In this document: in pieces, positions 57,410-64,000 of the stretch
Layout: each line of letters starts with the position of its first letter
Position numbering within the stretch: the first letter of the stretch is position 1
Virus record (IMG/VR): IMGVR_UViG_3300025162_000024
Coordinates: 1-64,000 of that record
Direction: 5' to 3' (one strand)
DNA: 64,000 bases
From: a virus
The notes under the pieces: model-generated
What the model was told of the DNA's origin: nothing
Databases searched by the model: none
Seen by the model: the letters and a program-made list of their open reading frames with translations, nothing else
Made by a program: the position numbers and the translations under genes

Positions 57410-57855
57410 GGGATTTCTCCGTTTCCTTCCAAAAGGGTATTGCCATTCCTATAGAGCATGGTCACCCCGTACCCATACTTACGTTGAACATCGTAGAAAC
57501 CAGGAGGGCACGTCCTGTAGGCCTGGGCCGGGATATTCTCGACCTGGGCTGCGGCGTAACCTGTGCTGCACCCGATAACCGTGCAGTTCAAGTGGCCTGC
57601 TATCCCCCAGCCGCGGATGGCCCCTCCAGCTTTGAGGACCAGCCCATGCCCCTTGGGCCGATCTATGCCGATCCCAATCAGGTTATCCCTGACCCAGACG
57701 GTGGCCTTGGCCGGGACGGTAAACGTGTACCCATTGCTCAACAGACTGCGGACAACCATCCGTCGGGGGCATACCATGTCCCGGTCCAAGATCAGGTCTG
57801 GAGCCGCCCACCGATGGGTCCAGAAGTAGACAAGATCCACAATACGCTTGAACAT
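57400..57855 (-). CDS. Hypothetical protein
   Basis: A 151-aa protein with a hydrophobic opening (MFKRIVDLVYFWTHRW) and a beta-rich body with Gly-rich turns (GHGLVLKAGGAIRGWGIAGH, GYAAAQVENIPAQAY). I looked for a dUTPase match and did not find the five motifs. Its 3' end overlaps the radical SAM gene by 10 bases. Function unknown. Confidence 0.45.
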   Translation of the reverse strand: MFKRIVDLVYFWTHRWAAPDLILDRDMVCPRRMVVRSLLSNGYTFTVPAKATVWVRDNLIGIGIDRPKGHGLVLKAGGAIRGWGIAGHLNCTVIGCSTGYAAAQVENIPAQAYRTCPPGFYDVQRKYGYGVTMLYRNGNTLLEGNGEIPCT

Positions 57856-57870
57856 GCAGGCTCCTTCAGG

Positions 57871-58140
57871 TCATTTGACCCGCTTAAGCTTACCTTTGAC
57901 CAGGGTGTACGGCTGACCCCGGACCTCTACGCACTCTGGAACCACGATGAACAAGGCTGTGTACGGCCCGTTCTCCTTGTCCTCCAGCCCCTTCTTCAGC
58001 TCCTCCTCCATATACTTCCGGGCCTGATGCTCCTGCCCGAAGTAATCGCTGTTGATGCACTTGCCGTCCTTGTCGTGTATGTGGTACCCGTATTCTTCTC
58101 GGCCCACGCTGATCGTGACTGTTCGGTTGATCTTGCCCAT
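57871..58140 (-). CDS. Small hypothetical protein
   Basis: An 89-aa alpha/beta protein (TVTISVGREEYGYHIHDKDG, then a charged helix and VVPECVEVRGQPYTLVKGKL). No family is recognised; it lies between the gene at 57400 and the gene at 58142. Confidence 0.5.
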   Translation of the reverse strand: MGKINRTVTISVGREEYGYHIHDKDGKCINSDYFGQEHQARKYMEEELKKGLEDKENGPYTALFIVVPECVEVRGQPYTLVKGKLKRVK

Positions 58141-58141
58141 A

Positions 58142-58468
58142 TCACTCCTGGTCTGGCATGTCCTGTACTGCCCGCCTGGCTATCCCCTGCAGGTAATGCG
58201 GGTCCTCTGCCAATCTGACGGCCATCGCCCCATCTAGCTGCTCGCCAGCCTTCAGAGATTCACGCATATGCCGGATCGGGTCCGCAATGGACCGTACAGC
58301 TGCCTCAGCCGTCTGGAGCCTGGCTAGTATCCGGCTGAATGCCGGACGTACCTGAGGCCACTCGTTTAACTTGAACGGGAGCGTCTCTGGACTTCCGAAA
58401 TGCCCTGAAATGATCATCTCGAGGATCTCGACGTCACCGATCTTGAACACTCTCTTACCGTTGTTCAT
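58142..58468 (-). CDS. Small accessory protein with SGHFGSPETLP module
   Basis: A 108-aa protein. Residues 14-45 (EMIISGHFGSPETLPFKL, NEWPQVRPA) nearly repeat the N-terminus of the gene at 51641, 6.5 kb away; the C-terminal part (helical, ESLKAGEQLDGAMAVRLAED) is different. The ATG at 58468 is used; its first bases overlap the preceding stop. Confidence 0.55.
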   Translation of the reverse strand: MNNGKRVFKIGDVEILEMIISGHFGSPETLPFKLNEWPQVRPAFSRILARLQTAEAAVRSIADPIRHMRESLKAGEQLDGAMAVRLAEDPHYLQGIARRAVQDMPDQE

Positions 58469-58833
58469 CGCCCACTCTTTCTCTTGAACTCTACTGAGAT
58501 CCACCGGTTGTTCGCGAACTGGCCGGGCATCGCCCTGTCGTACACGTCAGTCACCTGCTTGAACCTGGGCTTATACCGCTGGAGGAAGAAGTCCTGGCCC
58601 AGGTCTACGTACCGCCCAGCCCGCTCGTCCCACTCAGGGTGGGTCAGCAGCCGGTTCAGGACCCCGCAATGGCCGCATACAAACTGGCACTCACCGGGGT
58701 GCCAGGTATCTCCCCCAGTACATCCGTGGGGACCCTCATACCAATGCGTTTGGATCAACTCGGTATTGGCTATCAGTTGCCGGCGTTCACAGCTGACACA
58801 GGTGATGGACTTACTCAGAAGTTTGGTCGACAT
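58465..58833 (-). CDS. Zinc-knuckle protein
   Basis: A 122-aa protein with two Cys pairs, CVSCERR near the N-terminus and CGHCGV in the middle, plus Cys and His between (HGCTGG, ECQFVCGHC). It could bind one or two zinc ions. The C-terminal part is mixed and ends basic. The ATG at 58833 overlaps the upstream gene by 19 bases. Confidence 0.5.
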   Translation of the reverse strand: MSTKLLSKSITCVSCERRQLIANTELIQTHWYEGPHGCTGGDTWHPGECQFVCGHCGVLNRLLTHPEWDERAGRYVDLGQDFFLQRYKPRFKQVTDVYDRAMPGQFANNRWISVEFKRKSGR

Positions 58834-59303
58834 GAATACCTTCCTGTCCGGCAGCACTGGCACTGGAAGTCAGCGGCTGGCGGAGGGGTCCACACCACTG
58901 GCTTACCCATATTGGGCTGGATCCCGGCGATAGTCGCAGGCTTCTCTGGGAGTTCCATGGGAATGTTCTTCCTCCAATGGGTCACCTCAATGAACTCATC
59001 ATCATTGCGATCGAGCCAGCCCCAGTCCTCGGAGGCCCATCTAGCCTCTCCCAGAAACTCGAAGCGTCCGCAGCCCTCGACCCCGATCAGAACATACTCG
59101 CCCTCAGCCGGGAGCCGGTCTCGCACGGATATCCACCGCTGTGAAGCTCTGAACTCCTGAAGCTCGCGAAACGCATCTAGTCGGATACGGCTCTCAGCCA
59201 CTTCCTCTTCGGTATCCTGGCAGCCCGGGTGAGCCCCGTAGTTCTCAACCGTCCACTCGTCGTCAGCTATCAGACTCATCAGCACTCTGTCAGATATGCT
59301 CAT
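58815..59303 (-). CDS. DUF551-domain protein
   Basis: A 162-aa protein. Residues about 55-115 carry the DUF551 pattern: RWISVRDRLPAEGEYVLIG, a variable loop, then EVTHWRKNIPMELPEKP. The domain is frequent in phage small proteins, of unknown role. The C-terminus has extra cysteines (CQCCRTGRYSC). It overlaps its upstream neighbour by one base. Confidence 0.7.
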   Translation of the reverse strand: MSISDRVLMSLIADDEWTVENYGAHPGCQDTEEEVAESRIRLDAFRELQEFRASQRWISVRDRLPAEGEYVLIGVEGCGRFEFLGEARWASEDWGWLDRNDDEFIEVTHWRKNIPMELPEKPATIAGIQPNMGKPVVWTPPPAADFQCQCCRTGRYSCRPNF

Positions 59304-59506
59304 TATTCGTCATTTCTCCGGTGCTCTCCGCACCAATCCGAGGCCTCAACTTCTGGGCGTACGTACTCTACGTCACGGAAATCTCCATCAGGAAAGGTCA
59401 TAATATGCACAGTTGGAGGATACCGCATACAATCTCCAGGCGACTCATCCGTGTGTGGAGGACCATCGTAAGCCCTCCAAAACCTGCAGCTTTCACAGAG
59501 GTCCAT
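59303..59506 (-). CDS. Small Cys-rich protein (CESCRFW type)
   Basis: A 67-aa protein opening LCESCRFW with GDCMRYPP and ending RPEVEASDWCGEHR. This is a known small phage pattern (CxxC...C.R.PP...DWCGEH), likely to bind zinc. The ATG at 59506 has AAAGGAAG 6 bases upstream. Confidence 0.6.
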   Translation of the reverse strand: MDLCESCRFWRAYDGPPHTDESPGDCMRYPPTVHIMTFPDGDFRDVEYVRPEVEASDWCGEHRRNDE

Positions 59507-59771
59507 AACCAACTTCCTTTCGTTGTGTCAAGCAAGATACTCCGCCGCGCTCGAACTCACGGCAGACCTCTGGCCTGTGCTCGTACTCGGCACACCGCCC
59601 ATCCCCATTCAGCCAGATGCACCGGGCCAGGTCGTCGTAGTCATCTGAGGTCAGGTAGTCGTCTATCTGCTGTACGAGGTTGGCGGGCAGCCCAGCCAGC
59701 TCGTAGGGCATGAACGGAGGACTACTCTGGTTCCAGCAGCACACTCCGCAGTCCAATGGGCACTGGATCAT
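59493..59771 (-). CDS. CxxCxxCC protein, YkgJ-like
   Basis: A 92-aa protein with CPLDCGVCCW, ARCIWLNGDGRCAEYEHRPE and CREFERGGVSCL. This is the YkgJ/CxxCxxCC cysteine pattern thought to bind zinc or iron. Its role is not known. Its ATG overlaps the stop of the 28-aa membrane gene as ATGA and it overlaps the gene at 59303 by 14 bases. Confidence 0.65.
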   Translation of the reverse strand: MIQCPLDCGVCCWNQSSPPFMPYELAGLPANLVQQIDDYLTSDDYDDLARCIWLNGDGRCAEYEHRPEVCREFERGGVSCLTQRKEVGYGPL

Positions 59772-59854
59772 CGACAGCCCCGTATGATGGCGACGACCAC
59801 GCCCACCACGACCAGCAGGACCATGCCCCAGACACCTGCAAGCTCTAGTGACAT
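59768..59854 (-). CDS. 28-aa membrane miniprotein
   Basis: A very short ORF, mostly one membrane segment (GVWGMVLLVVVGVVVAIIRG), with AGGAG 6 bases before its ATG and an ATGA overlap with the next gene. Both signals support real translation. Confidence 0.6.
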   Translation of the reverse strand: MSLELAGVWGMVLLVVVGVVVAIIRGCR

Positions 59855-59855
59855 C

Positions 59856-60161
59856 TCAGTCTCCTGTGTTGAAGAAACGCCAGTACTTATGCTTAAGGCT
59901 GGCGATGTGATCGCACATCTTCAGCCATTCGCCACGGGCCCCCTGAGGAGTGGACCCGGCCGCCTCGTAGCACATCTGGCAGATCAAAGGATTCCCATCG
60001 CAGCCGGGCATATCATTGGTGTAAATTCCGCCAAACGACATTCCTTCGCGTATCCGGTCTCCACAGAACCCGCAACGGAAGCGGGCCTTATCCCCGGACC
60101 AGGCCGCATTCACATCCCGCTCCGTGGCCTTCCGGAACTCGATGATCCAATAGTGGCTCAT
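59856..60161 (-). CDS. Zinc-finger-like small protein
   Basis: A 101-aa protein with CGFCGDR and CQMCYEA about 35 residues apart, a four-Cys zinc site, then a helical end with WLKMCDHIASLKHKYWRF. The pattern occurs in small phage proteins. Function unknown. Confidence 0.55.
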   Translation of the reverse strand: MSHYWIIEFRKATERDVNAAWSGDKARFRCGFCGDRIREGMSFGGIYTNDMPGCDGNPLICQMCYEAAGSTPQGARGEWLKMCDHIASLKHKYWRFFNTGD

Positions 60162-60290
60162 CTAATCACCCCACCGGTCTCTGGGCCCGCCGCACACGAA
60201 GATGGCTGTTCCGACGATGACCGCGGATACCAGCAGAGCACCCAGGGTAAGTCCGGCCAACTGACATAGGCTAACGCTTGCTATCAGCAT
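60162..60290 (-). CDS. 42-aa membrane miniprotein
   Basis: A short protein of one membrane segment (LAGLTLGALLVSAVIVGTAI). The ATG at 60290 has AAGGAG 4 bases upstream; the longer frame has no such signal. Its start lies inside the preceding gene. Confidence 0.6.
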   Translation of the reverse strand: MLIASVSLCQLAGLTLGALLVSAVIVGTAIFVCGGPRDRWGD

Positions 60291-60441
60291 CTTTCTCCTT
60301 TTTCTGGCCAAAGAGCTCTTCAGCCATCTTGGCCAGCCGCTTGGCCTTCTTCTGACTCGTTTTCCCCTTGAACCGAGGAGTACGCTGCACTGGGGTCTCG
60401 AATGGCTTGTCCGGCCTCCAGTTGGCATTGGCTAAAGCCAC
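60271..60441 (-). CDS. Small basic protein (GTG start)
   Basis: A 56-aa protein rich in Lys, Arg and Gln (KGKTSQKKAKRLAKMAEE). The GTG at 60441 has GGGAG upstream. It overlaps the gene upstream by 10 bases and the membrane miniprotein downstream. It may bind nucleic acid. Confidence 0.45.
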   Translation of the reverse strand: MALANANWRPDKPFETPVQRTPRFKGKTSQKKAKRLAKMAEELFGQKKEKDADSKR

Positions 60442-60566
60442 TTGACTCCCTTCCCGCACAGACGGCACCTATGATTATCTCCGGACCAGCGGAACTCACT
60501 GTTCTTGGTCGGGCGGTACCAGTGCAGCCCCAAGTCGCAGAACATGAGCTTAAGAAGGGTACGCAT
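60432..60566 (-). CDS. 44-aa Cys-containing protein (MRTLLKLMFCDLG type)
   Basis: A small protein MRTLLKLMFCDLGLHWYR... ending CRLCGKGVKWL. The opening and the CxxCGK end match short phage proteins of unknown role. It starts inside the preceding gene with AGAGGGG upstream. Confidence 0.55.
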   Translation of the reverse strand: MRTLLKLMFCDLGLHWYRPTKNSEFRWSGDNHRCRLCGKGVKWL

Positions 60567-61560
60567 TGGACCGGCCCCTCTTGTACTCGGAGAGCATTGA
60601 CAATATGCAATCGGGATCGTGCAGTACCCCTGACTCAACATCTGCCCGTTCCGCACAATCACTACACCAGTATGCGCCAGACACAACGTCAAACTCGACA
60701 ATATTCTCACACAGTGTCTCTTCCAGCTGATCGATCAGGGCATCAGCCTCCTTCAGCCTGTACTCAGCCGTCTTACCAGCCTTGGCCATACGGAAGATGC
60801 CGCGAAGATCATCGCAGTTCTTGGCCTTGGAGAGCCTCCGGCACTCGTCACTCCCGCACTTTCCGGCTACGCACCCCGTACACACCCAATACTCGTCGGT
60901 CTCCGGGACCAGCTCGTAGGAGACCCCGTCGATCACCCCGGACCAGAGAACCTTTGGCTCGACCTTCTTCGCCCATTCGGCCAGCGACTTCTTAGCCTGC
61001 TCATCCGGTATCCGCTTCAAAGAGCTCGAATCCTCTGTGCGTGTGGCAGGCTCTGACTTCCCGTCATCCCGGTGGAAGACACCGGCGGGGAACTCGTAGA
61101 TCCCGTGACGACCCTCTCCGATATCGTAATACCGAGGCTTCTTCTCCCTCTCAGCCGCCCACCGGGCCATGATCCCCCTGGCCAACCTGAGCGAGATCGG
61201 GCGGATGCAACTGTTATCCTCTTCGGACAGGGCCGAGGCGATCCCCTCTTTCTGGTGGACGAGGCGGGCCGGGAACTCCCAGATCGCCCTGATCTCTTCG
61301 TCTGTGGTCGATGTAGACGCGTAGAACCGGACGGACTCTGCAGGCTTCCACGGGAATTCGGAGAGGAACGGGGCTCGAAGCACGTAGCTATCCCCGTACG
61401 CCCCCTTCAACAGGCACTGGCCGTCGTAAACCGCCAGGTCCTCGTAGGTGCACGGTCCGACGGCCAGCACCGGCAGCAGCCGGTCAATCCATACGATCTT
61501 GTCTCCAACACGGATCGGCTGACCCTGTTTGGGGTCGCCATTTGCATATGTAGGGGTCAT
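60550..61560 (-). CDS. Accessory protein with repeated WEFPA modules
   Basis: A 336-aa protein. It opens with a beta region (GQPIRVGDKIVWIDR) and then has two copies of one module: AIWEFPARLVHQ at about 110-125 and PRYYDIGEGRHGIYEFPAGV plus FHRDDGK at about 165-190, each followed by an S/T-D...R..... Q/E helix. The same module (GPRYYRSK, VIWEFPASVCHYDG) is in the gene at 62710. The C-terminal part has Cys groups (CTGCVAGKCGSDECRRL, CSDCAER). Function unknown. Confidence 0.55.
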   Translation of the reverse strand: MTPTYANGDPKQGQPIRVGDKIVWIDRLLPVLAVGPCTYEDLAVYDGQCLLKGAYGDSYVLRAPFLSEFPWKPAESVRFYASTSTTDEEIRAIWEFPARLVHQKEGIASALSEEDNSCIRPISLRLARGIMARWAAEREKKPRYYDIGEGRHGIYEFPAGVFHRDDGKSEPATRTEDSSSLKRIPDEQAKKSLAEWAKKVEPKVLWSGVIDGVSYELVPETDEYWVCTGCVAGKCGSDECRRLSKAKNCDDLRGIFRMAKAGKTAEYRLKEADALIDQLEETLCENIVEFDVVSGAYWCSDCAERADVESGVLHDPDCILSMLSEYKRGRSNAYPS

Positions 61561-61574
61561 CATTTCTCCTTATC

Positions 61575-61667
61575 TCACGGCAGAATCCACCGCAACAAGT
61601 AAAGTACAAGTCCGGCCACCCCGGCCAGACTAACCAAGATCACGACTGCCTTCTCCACTCTGCTCAC
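61575..61667 (-). CDS. 30-aa membrane miniprotein
   Basis: A short ORF from GTG at 61667, which overlaps the stop of the upstream gene as GTGA. It is almost all one membrane segment (AVVILVSLAGVAGLVLYLLR). It is one of several single-pass miniproteins in this region. Confidence 0.55.
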   Translation of the reverse strand: MSRVEKAVVILVSLAGVAGLVLYLLRWILP

Positions 61668-62089
61668 TTGGCCCTCGCCTTCTTCCACCGGGCTATCTGG
61701 GCCAAAGCCACCTTCTGAGAGATACGCTTGTCCTTAAACTCCTGGCACATCTCCTCAGGGCAAGTTGGCCATGATTCGCCGCGTGGGAAGTACACTTTTC
61801 GATCCGGGTAACTCCGAATAATGTCCCTACACCGATACCAGCGAAGAGCCGGCTTTGTAGTCTTCTTCCATGTCCGCAGGGCTCTCCCGATCTGGATAGC
61901 CAGATCCTTGGCCGCCGTAAGATCGAGGTTTAGGAGATTACCGTTGAATCCATGGGAGATAGCCAACCTATCGTCTGCAGTGAACTGTAGGCTTCCACAG
62001 AGACCAGTGCCTTTCAATGGGAAGCCCCATGTGACATTCCCCGCCCTCAAATATTCTCTCGTATACCGCTTAGAACTGCGTTTGGTCAT
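61664..62089 (-). CDS. Hypothetical basic protein
   Basis: A 141-aa protein with a basic N-terminus (MTKRSSKRYTREYLRAGN), a beta region (GLCGSLQFTADDRLAISHGF), a helix (AAKDLAIQIGRALRTWKK) and a basic end. No family is recognised. It overlaps the upstream gene by 20 bases. Confidence 0.5.
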   Translation of the reverse strand: MTKRSSKRYTREYLRAGNVTWGFPLKGTGLCGSLQFTADDRLAISHGFNGNLLNLDLTAAKDLAIQIGRALRTWKKTTKPALRWYRCRDIIRSYPDRKVYFPRGESWPTCPEEMCQEFKDKRISQKVALAQIARWKKARAK

Positions 62090-62309
62090 TTTCGGCCTCC
62101 TCAGCCATCTGTTCTGCTATCCGCCAATCACGAGCCCTACGAGCTTCCCGGGCACGGTCATCCGCAGCCTGAATCTCCCTGCGGGCCTCCGCCGCCCGCC
62201 ACCCATCCTGGTAGTCGCGGGCATCCCTTTCCCATCCATAGTAAAGACGGCTGCCTGTACGGCCCAGCCCGTAATCATCAAAGCCCTGATCGTACGTCTT
62301 TCGGCTCAC
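62070..62309 (-). CDS. Charged helical protein (GTG start)
   Basis: A 79-aa protein: KTYDQGFDDYGLGRTGSRLY and a long Arg/Glu/Ala helix (RAAEARREIQAADDRAREAR). The GTG at 62309 has AAAGGAG 4 bases upstream and overlaps the previous stop (GTGA). Coiled-coil formation is likely. Confidence 0.55.
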   Translation of the reverse strand: MSRKTYDQGFDDYGLGRTGSRLYYGWERDARDYQDGWRAAEARREIQAADDRAREARRARDWRIAEQMAEEAENDQTQF

Positions 62310-62473
62310 TTTGCTCCTTTCTTGGCCACATGCGGATCCAACCGCTTCAGGTACTTGCATATGCATCGGCCGTAGTGCCGCTGCTTACGCCCGTCCATAC
62401 ACCCGTGCTGCTTTATTTGCCGCGGGGTCATTGCCCGTCTGTGCTTGCTGCAATAGGCTGCACGTAGTTTCAT
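62306..62473 (-). CDS. 55-aa basic Cys/His protein
   Basis: A small ORF reading MKLRAAYCSKHRRAMTPRQI, then HGCMDGRKQRHYGRCICKYL. Cys and His spacing may bind a metal. AGGAG precedes the ATG, the previous gene stops right before it (TGAATG), and its stop overlaps the next GTG, so translation is well supported. Confidence 0.6.
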   Translation of the reverse strand: MKLRAAYCSKHRRAMTPRQIKQHGCMDGRKQRHYGRCICKYLKRLDPHVAKKGAK

Positions 62474-62713
62474 TCAGCTCCTGAGCTTGACGGAGGTCTC
62501 CGCACTCTTCAGCAGGGTCTGCCCGGCCACGGTCAGCATGGTAACCCTCTGTGTGGACCCAGTACGTTCCAGTACAGTGTTGAGCAGGGCCGCCTGCTGG
62601 ACGACCGCCGAGTATACAGCATCCTCGCCCGCCGCATCATGGACGTTGCACGTGGTATGGAGCTCGTCACCCTCGGCCATCGTCCGGAGCTTCAGGATCT
62701 CTCTGTTCTTCAC
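62474..62713 (-). CDS. Small helical protein
   Basis: A 79-aa protein, helical (DAVYSAVVQQAALLNTVLER), no family recognised. Its ATG overlaps the upstream stop and its stop adjoins the next start. Confidence 0.5.
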   Translation of the reverse strand: MKNREILKLRTMAEGDELHTTCNVHDAAGEDAVYSAVVQQAALLNTVLERTGSTQRVTMLTVAGQTLLKSAETSVKLRS

Positions 62714-63189
62714 TCTGACTCCGGGTAGCCCCTACGATACTTGGCGATCGCCTCACAGGTGCCCCGGTAAGACCCAGGGTAGGGACTAAAGCGATCCTCG
62801 ATCTCCCCGATCAGCTTATTGGCATCCGCCAGCTGCCGGTTGAGCCTGTCGTTGATACGACTCATAATCCATAGCCTACCCTCAGCCTGCGACATGCTCA
62901 CAAGCTCGTCGCTAGTCTCCGGAAATATACTAGGAGTGGTCCTACCGTCATAGTGGCAGACGCTGGCCGGGAACTCCCAAATCACCCAGGGAGGGTTACA
63001 ACCCAACTTCGATCGGTAGTAGCGTGGACCTTCCTCTTCCGCGGCCTTCCCGGCCAGCTCCTCCTTGATCTCCTTCTTCAACTCCTGGCCGTATGCGGTG
63101 ATCGCCTCGGCCAATCCATGGGCCTCCGGGACGAGCATACTGGTCTTGGTATAGATATCGTCGTACAACTTCTCGGTCTTCGTGTCCAT
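62710..63189 (-). CDS. Accessory protein with RYY...WEFPA module
   Basis: A 159-aa protein: helical start (LAEAITAYGQELKKEIKEEL), then GPRYYRSKLGCNPPWVIWEF, PASVCHYDG and a T/S-D...Q..G helix. This module is shared with the gene at 60550. The ATG at 63189 has AAGGAG upstream. A further helix (LADANKLIGEIEDRF) ends the protein. Function unknown. Confidence 0.55.
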   Translation of the reverse strand: MDTKTEKLYDDIYTKTSMLVPEAHGLAEAITAYGQELKKEIKEELAGKAAEEEGPRYYRSKLGCNPPWVIWEFPASVCHYDGRTTPSIFPETSDELVSMSQAEGRLWIMSRINDRLNRQLADANKLIGEIEDRFSPYPGSYRGTCEAIAKYRRGYPESE

Positions 63190-63199
63190 CCCAGTCTCC

Positions 63200-63502
63200 T
63201 TATCTGGGCAGGGCCAGGGCCGCTGCCAGTTTGCATCCTTGGTCGTGGCCCTCCTCCATGGGAAAGCCACACTCGGGGCAGAACGAACTTCCGTACTCGC
63301 CACACGCATCAAGCCCAGGCTGCCACTCCACTGCTTTCAAGGCCTTTTCCATCGCCCTGATCTTCTTGTCGGCCGTGTCCAGCATCCTCCTCAGGTCCGC
63401 AATCCTCTTCTGCTGGCCGACATCAGCCTCCTCCAGCAGCTGGAGCCTGGACCGGGCACAGCCACTGAAATGAAGGTCTCCACGGCATTTCATGTCACTC
63501 AT
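63200..63502 (-). CDS. Helical Cys-rich protein
   Basis: A 100-aa protein: N-terminal cysteines (MKCRGDLHFSGC), a coiled-coil helix (QKRIADLRRMLDTADKKIRA) and a C-terminal CxxC site (FCPECGFPMEEGHDQGC). The ATG at 63502 overlaps the upstream stop and has GGAG upstream. It may bind zinc. Confidence 0.5.
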   Translation of the reverse strand: MSDMKCRGDLHFSGCARSRLQLLEEADVGQQKRIADLRRMLDTADKKIRAMEKALKAVEWQPGLDACGEYGSSFCPECGFPMEEGHDQGCKLAAALALPR

Positions 63503-63752
63503 CTTCAAACTCCAGGCTAGTCATGTCATGATCGCAGGTAACCGAGGGGCTGGTCAGTGATTCTCCGGCCAAGGCTGCGTGGTACACCGCTCGCAGGTCC
63601 CTCTTCAGGTCTTTCATCTCTGTAGCAGACATCCCACTCTGGCCCTCAGCGTTCGCCACGGTACACGCCTTGATCAGCCCTTCCAGGACATCGAGCACCC
63701 CATAGGCCTTTACAGCCTCGTCAATGGCCACCCTAAGAAATGGACTTATCAT
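63495..63752 (-). CDS. Small helical protein
   Basis: An 85-aa helical protein (MISPFLRVAIDEAVKAYGVL). AGAGGAAAG precedes the ATG at 63752. It overlaps both neighbours slightly. No family is recognised. Confidence 0.5.
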   Translation of the reverse strand: MISPFLRVAIDEAVKAYGVLDVLEGLIKACTVANAEGQSGMSATEMKDLKRDLRAVYHAALAGESLTSPSVTCDHDMTSLEFEDE

Positions 63753-63984
63753 GCTTCTTTCCTCTCCGGGCTTCCCGCTTCTCAGCGGCACTAAAGCTCA
63801 ACCATCGCTCTACCGCCTCTTTGAGACAGGCAGGGCACATCTTACGGGTCAGGTTGGGGTCTCCACCGGTTACTCGGACCACGGTAAAGCAGTGATTCTT
63901 GCACTTACAACAGATATGTCTCTGTCCGCGGCCCCTGGTTGGGTATGCCATGCTCGCCCACGGGGCTCTCTGTTCTTTGGCCAT
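63733..63984 (-). CDS. Zinc-finger-like small protein
   Basis: An 83-aa protein with CCKCKNHC and CPACLKE about 25 residues apart, a four-Cys site, and a basic helical end (SAAEKREARRGKKHDKSIS). AGGAG precedes the ATG. It is the first complete gene on this end of the window. Confidence 0.55.
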   Translation of the reverse strand: MAKEQRAPWASMAYPTRGRGQRHICCKCKNHCFTVVRVTGGDPNLTRKMCPACLKEAVERWLSFSAAEKREARRGKKHDKSIS

Positions 63985-64000
63985 GAGTCTCCTACCGGTT

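Noticed and set aside
57400-57855. dUTPase
   Set aside because: KAGGAIRGWG looked like the dUTPase sugar-binding motif at first, but the other motifs are absent.
1-64000. tRNA genes, CRISPR arrays, integrase or attachment sites
   Set aside because: I saw no cloverleaf-like T-loop sequence, no regular spaced repeats and no recombinase motif; a tRNA scan would settle the first.

Overview
The window is a contiguous piece of a tailed double-stranded DNA phage genome (or a prophage of one), GC-rich, with essentially every gene on the minus strand, so transcription runs from high to low coordinates. Evidence: a portal, a major capsid candidate, a prohead-protease candidate, three receptor-binding-type proteins (two beta-helix, one LamG-like), many Gly-zipper membrane proteins, dense packing with ATGA overlaps, and dozens of very small ORFs with strong Shine-Dalgarno (SD) sites. 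I see no terminase, tail sheath/tube, tape measure, DNA polymerase, integrase, tRNA or CRISPR array here, so this is only part of a larger genome. The host cannot be named from the sequence.

Layout in the direction of transcription. (1) 63984 to 47487: accessory region of about 45 mostly tiny genes (zinc-knuckle proteins, single-pass membrane miniproteins, a DUF551 protein, a CxxC-rich YkgJ-like protein), with a Dam-type adenine methyltransferase, an RlmN-like radical SAM protein with an abnormal cluster motif, an HD-domain hydrolase and a four-repeat protein of unknown type; it closes with a terminator at 47416-47447. (2) 47385 to 41520: beta-helix spike, small virion proteins and a portal with a zinc-ribbon insertion; terminator 41452-41482. 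(3) 41394 to 17125: large virion/internal-protein block containing a 1366-aa protein with two metalloprotease-like domains, many Gly-zipper membrane proteins, and a split multisubunit RNA polymerase; terminator 17031-17064. (4) 16961 to 6036: head module (782-aa virion protein, prohead-protease candidate, Ala/Pro-rich protein, capsid proteins); terminator 5951-5979. (5) 5882 to 18: coiled-coil membrane protein, two lipoproteins, DUF1353 protein, papain-like peptidase, and a tail-fibre region with duplicated and truncated modules.

The most remarkable system is the RNA polymerase. One 1448-aa chain (26340-30686) carries the beta subunit motifs followed in the same polypeptide by the N-terminal half of beta', including the active-site loop with all three Mg-binding aspartates (GADADGD). 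The rest of beta' (bridge helix, trigger loop, four-Cys zinc site) is a separate 613-aa protein (17125-18966), about 7.4 kb downstream. Both sit inside a block of Gly-zipper membrane proteins, several of which share an N-terminal tag of the form LGRExxRKLA. The arrangement suggests, but does not prove, an RNA polymerase packaged in the virion and delivered with membrane-active internal proteins.

Other points: a two-gene moron-like cassette (21583-22563) flanked by an imperfect direct repeat that duplicates the start of the neighbouring gene; shuffled tail-fibre modules at 522-3353; paralogous mix-and-match modules among the small accessory proteins; an array of TAGGTC half-sites at 51554-51597; and two places where adjoining frames look like one interrupted gene (about 12720-12760 and about 55630).
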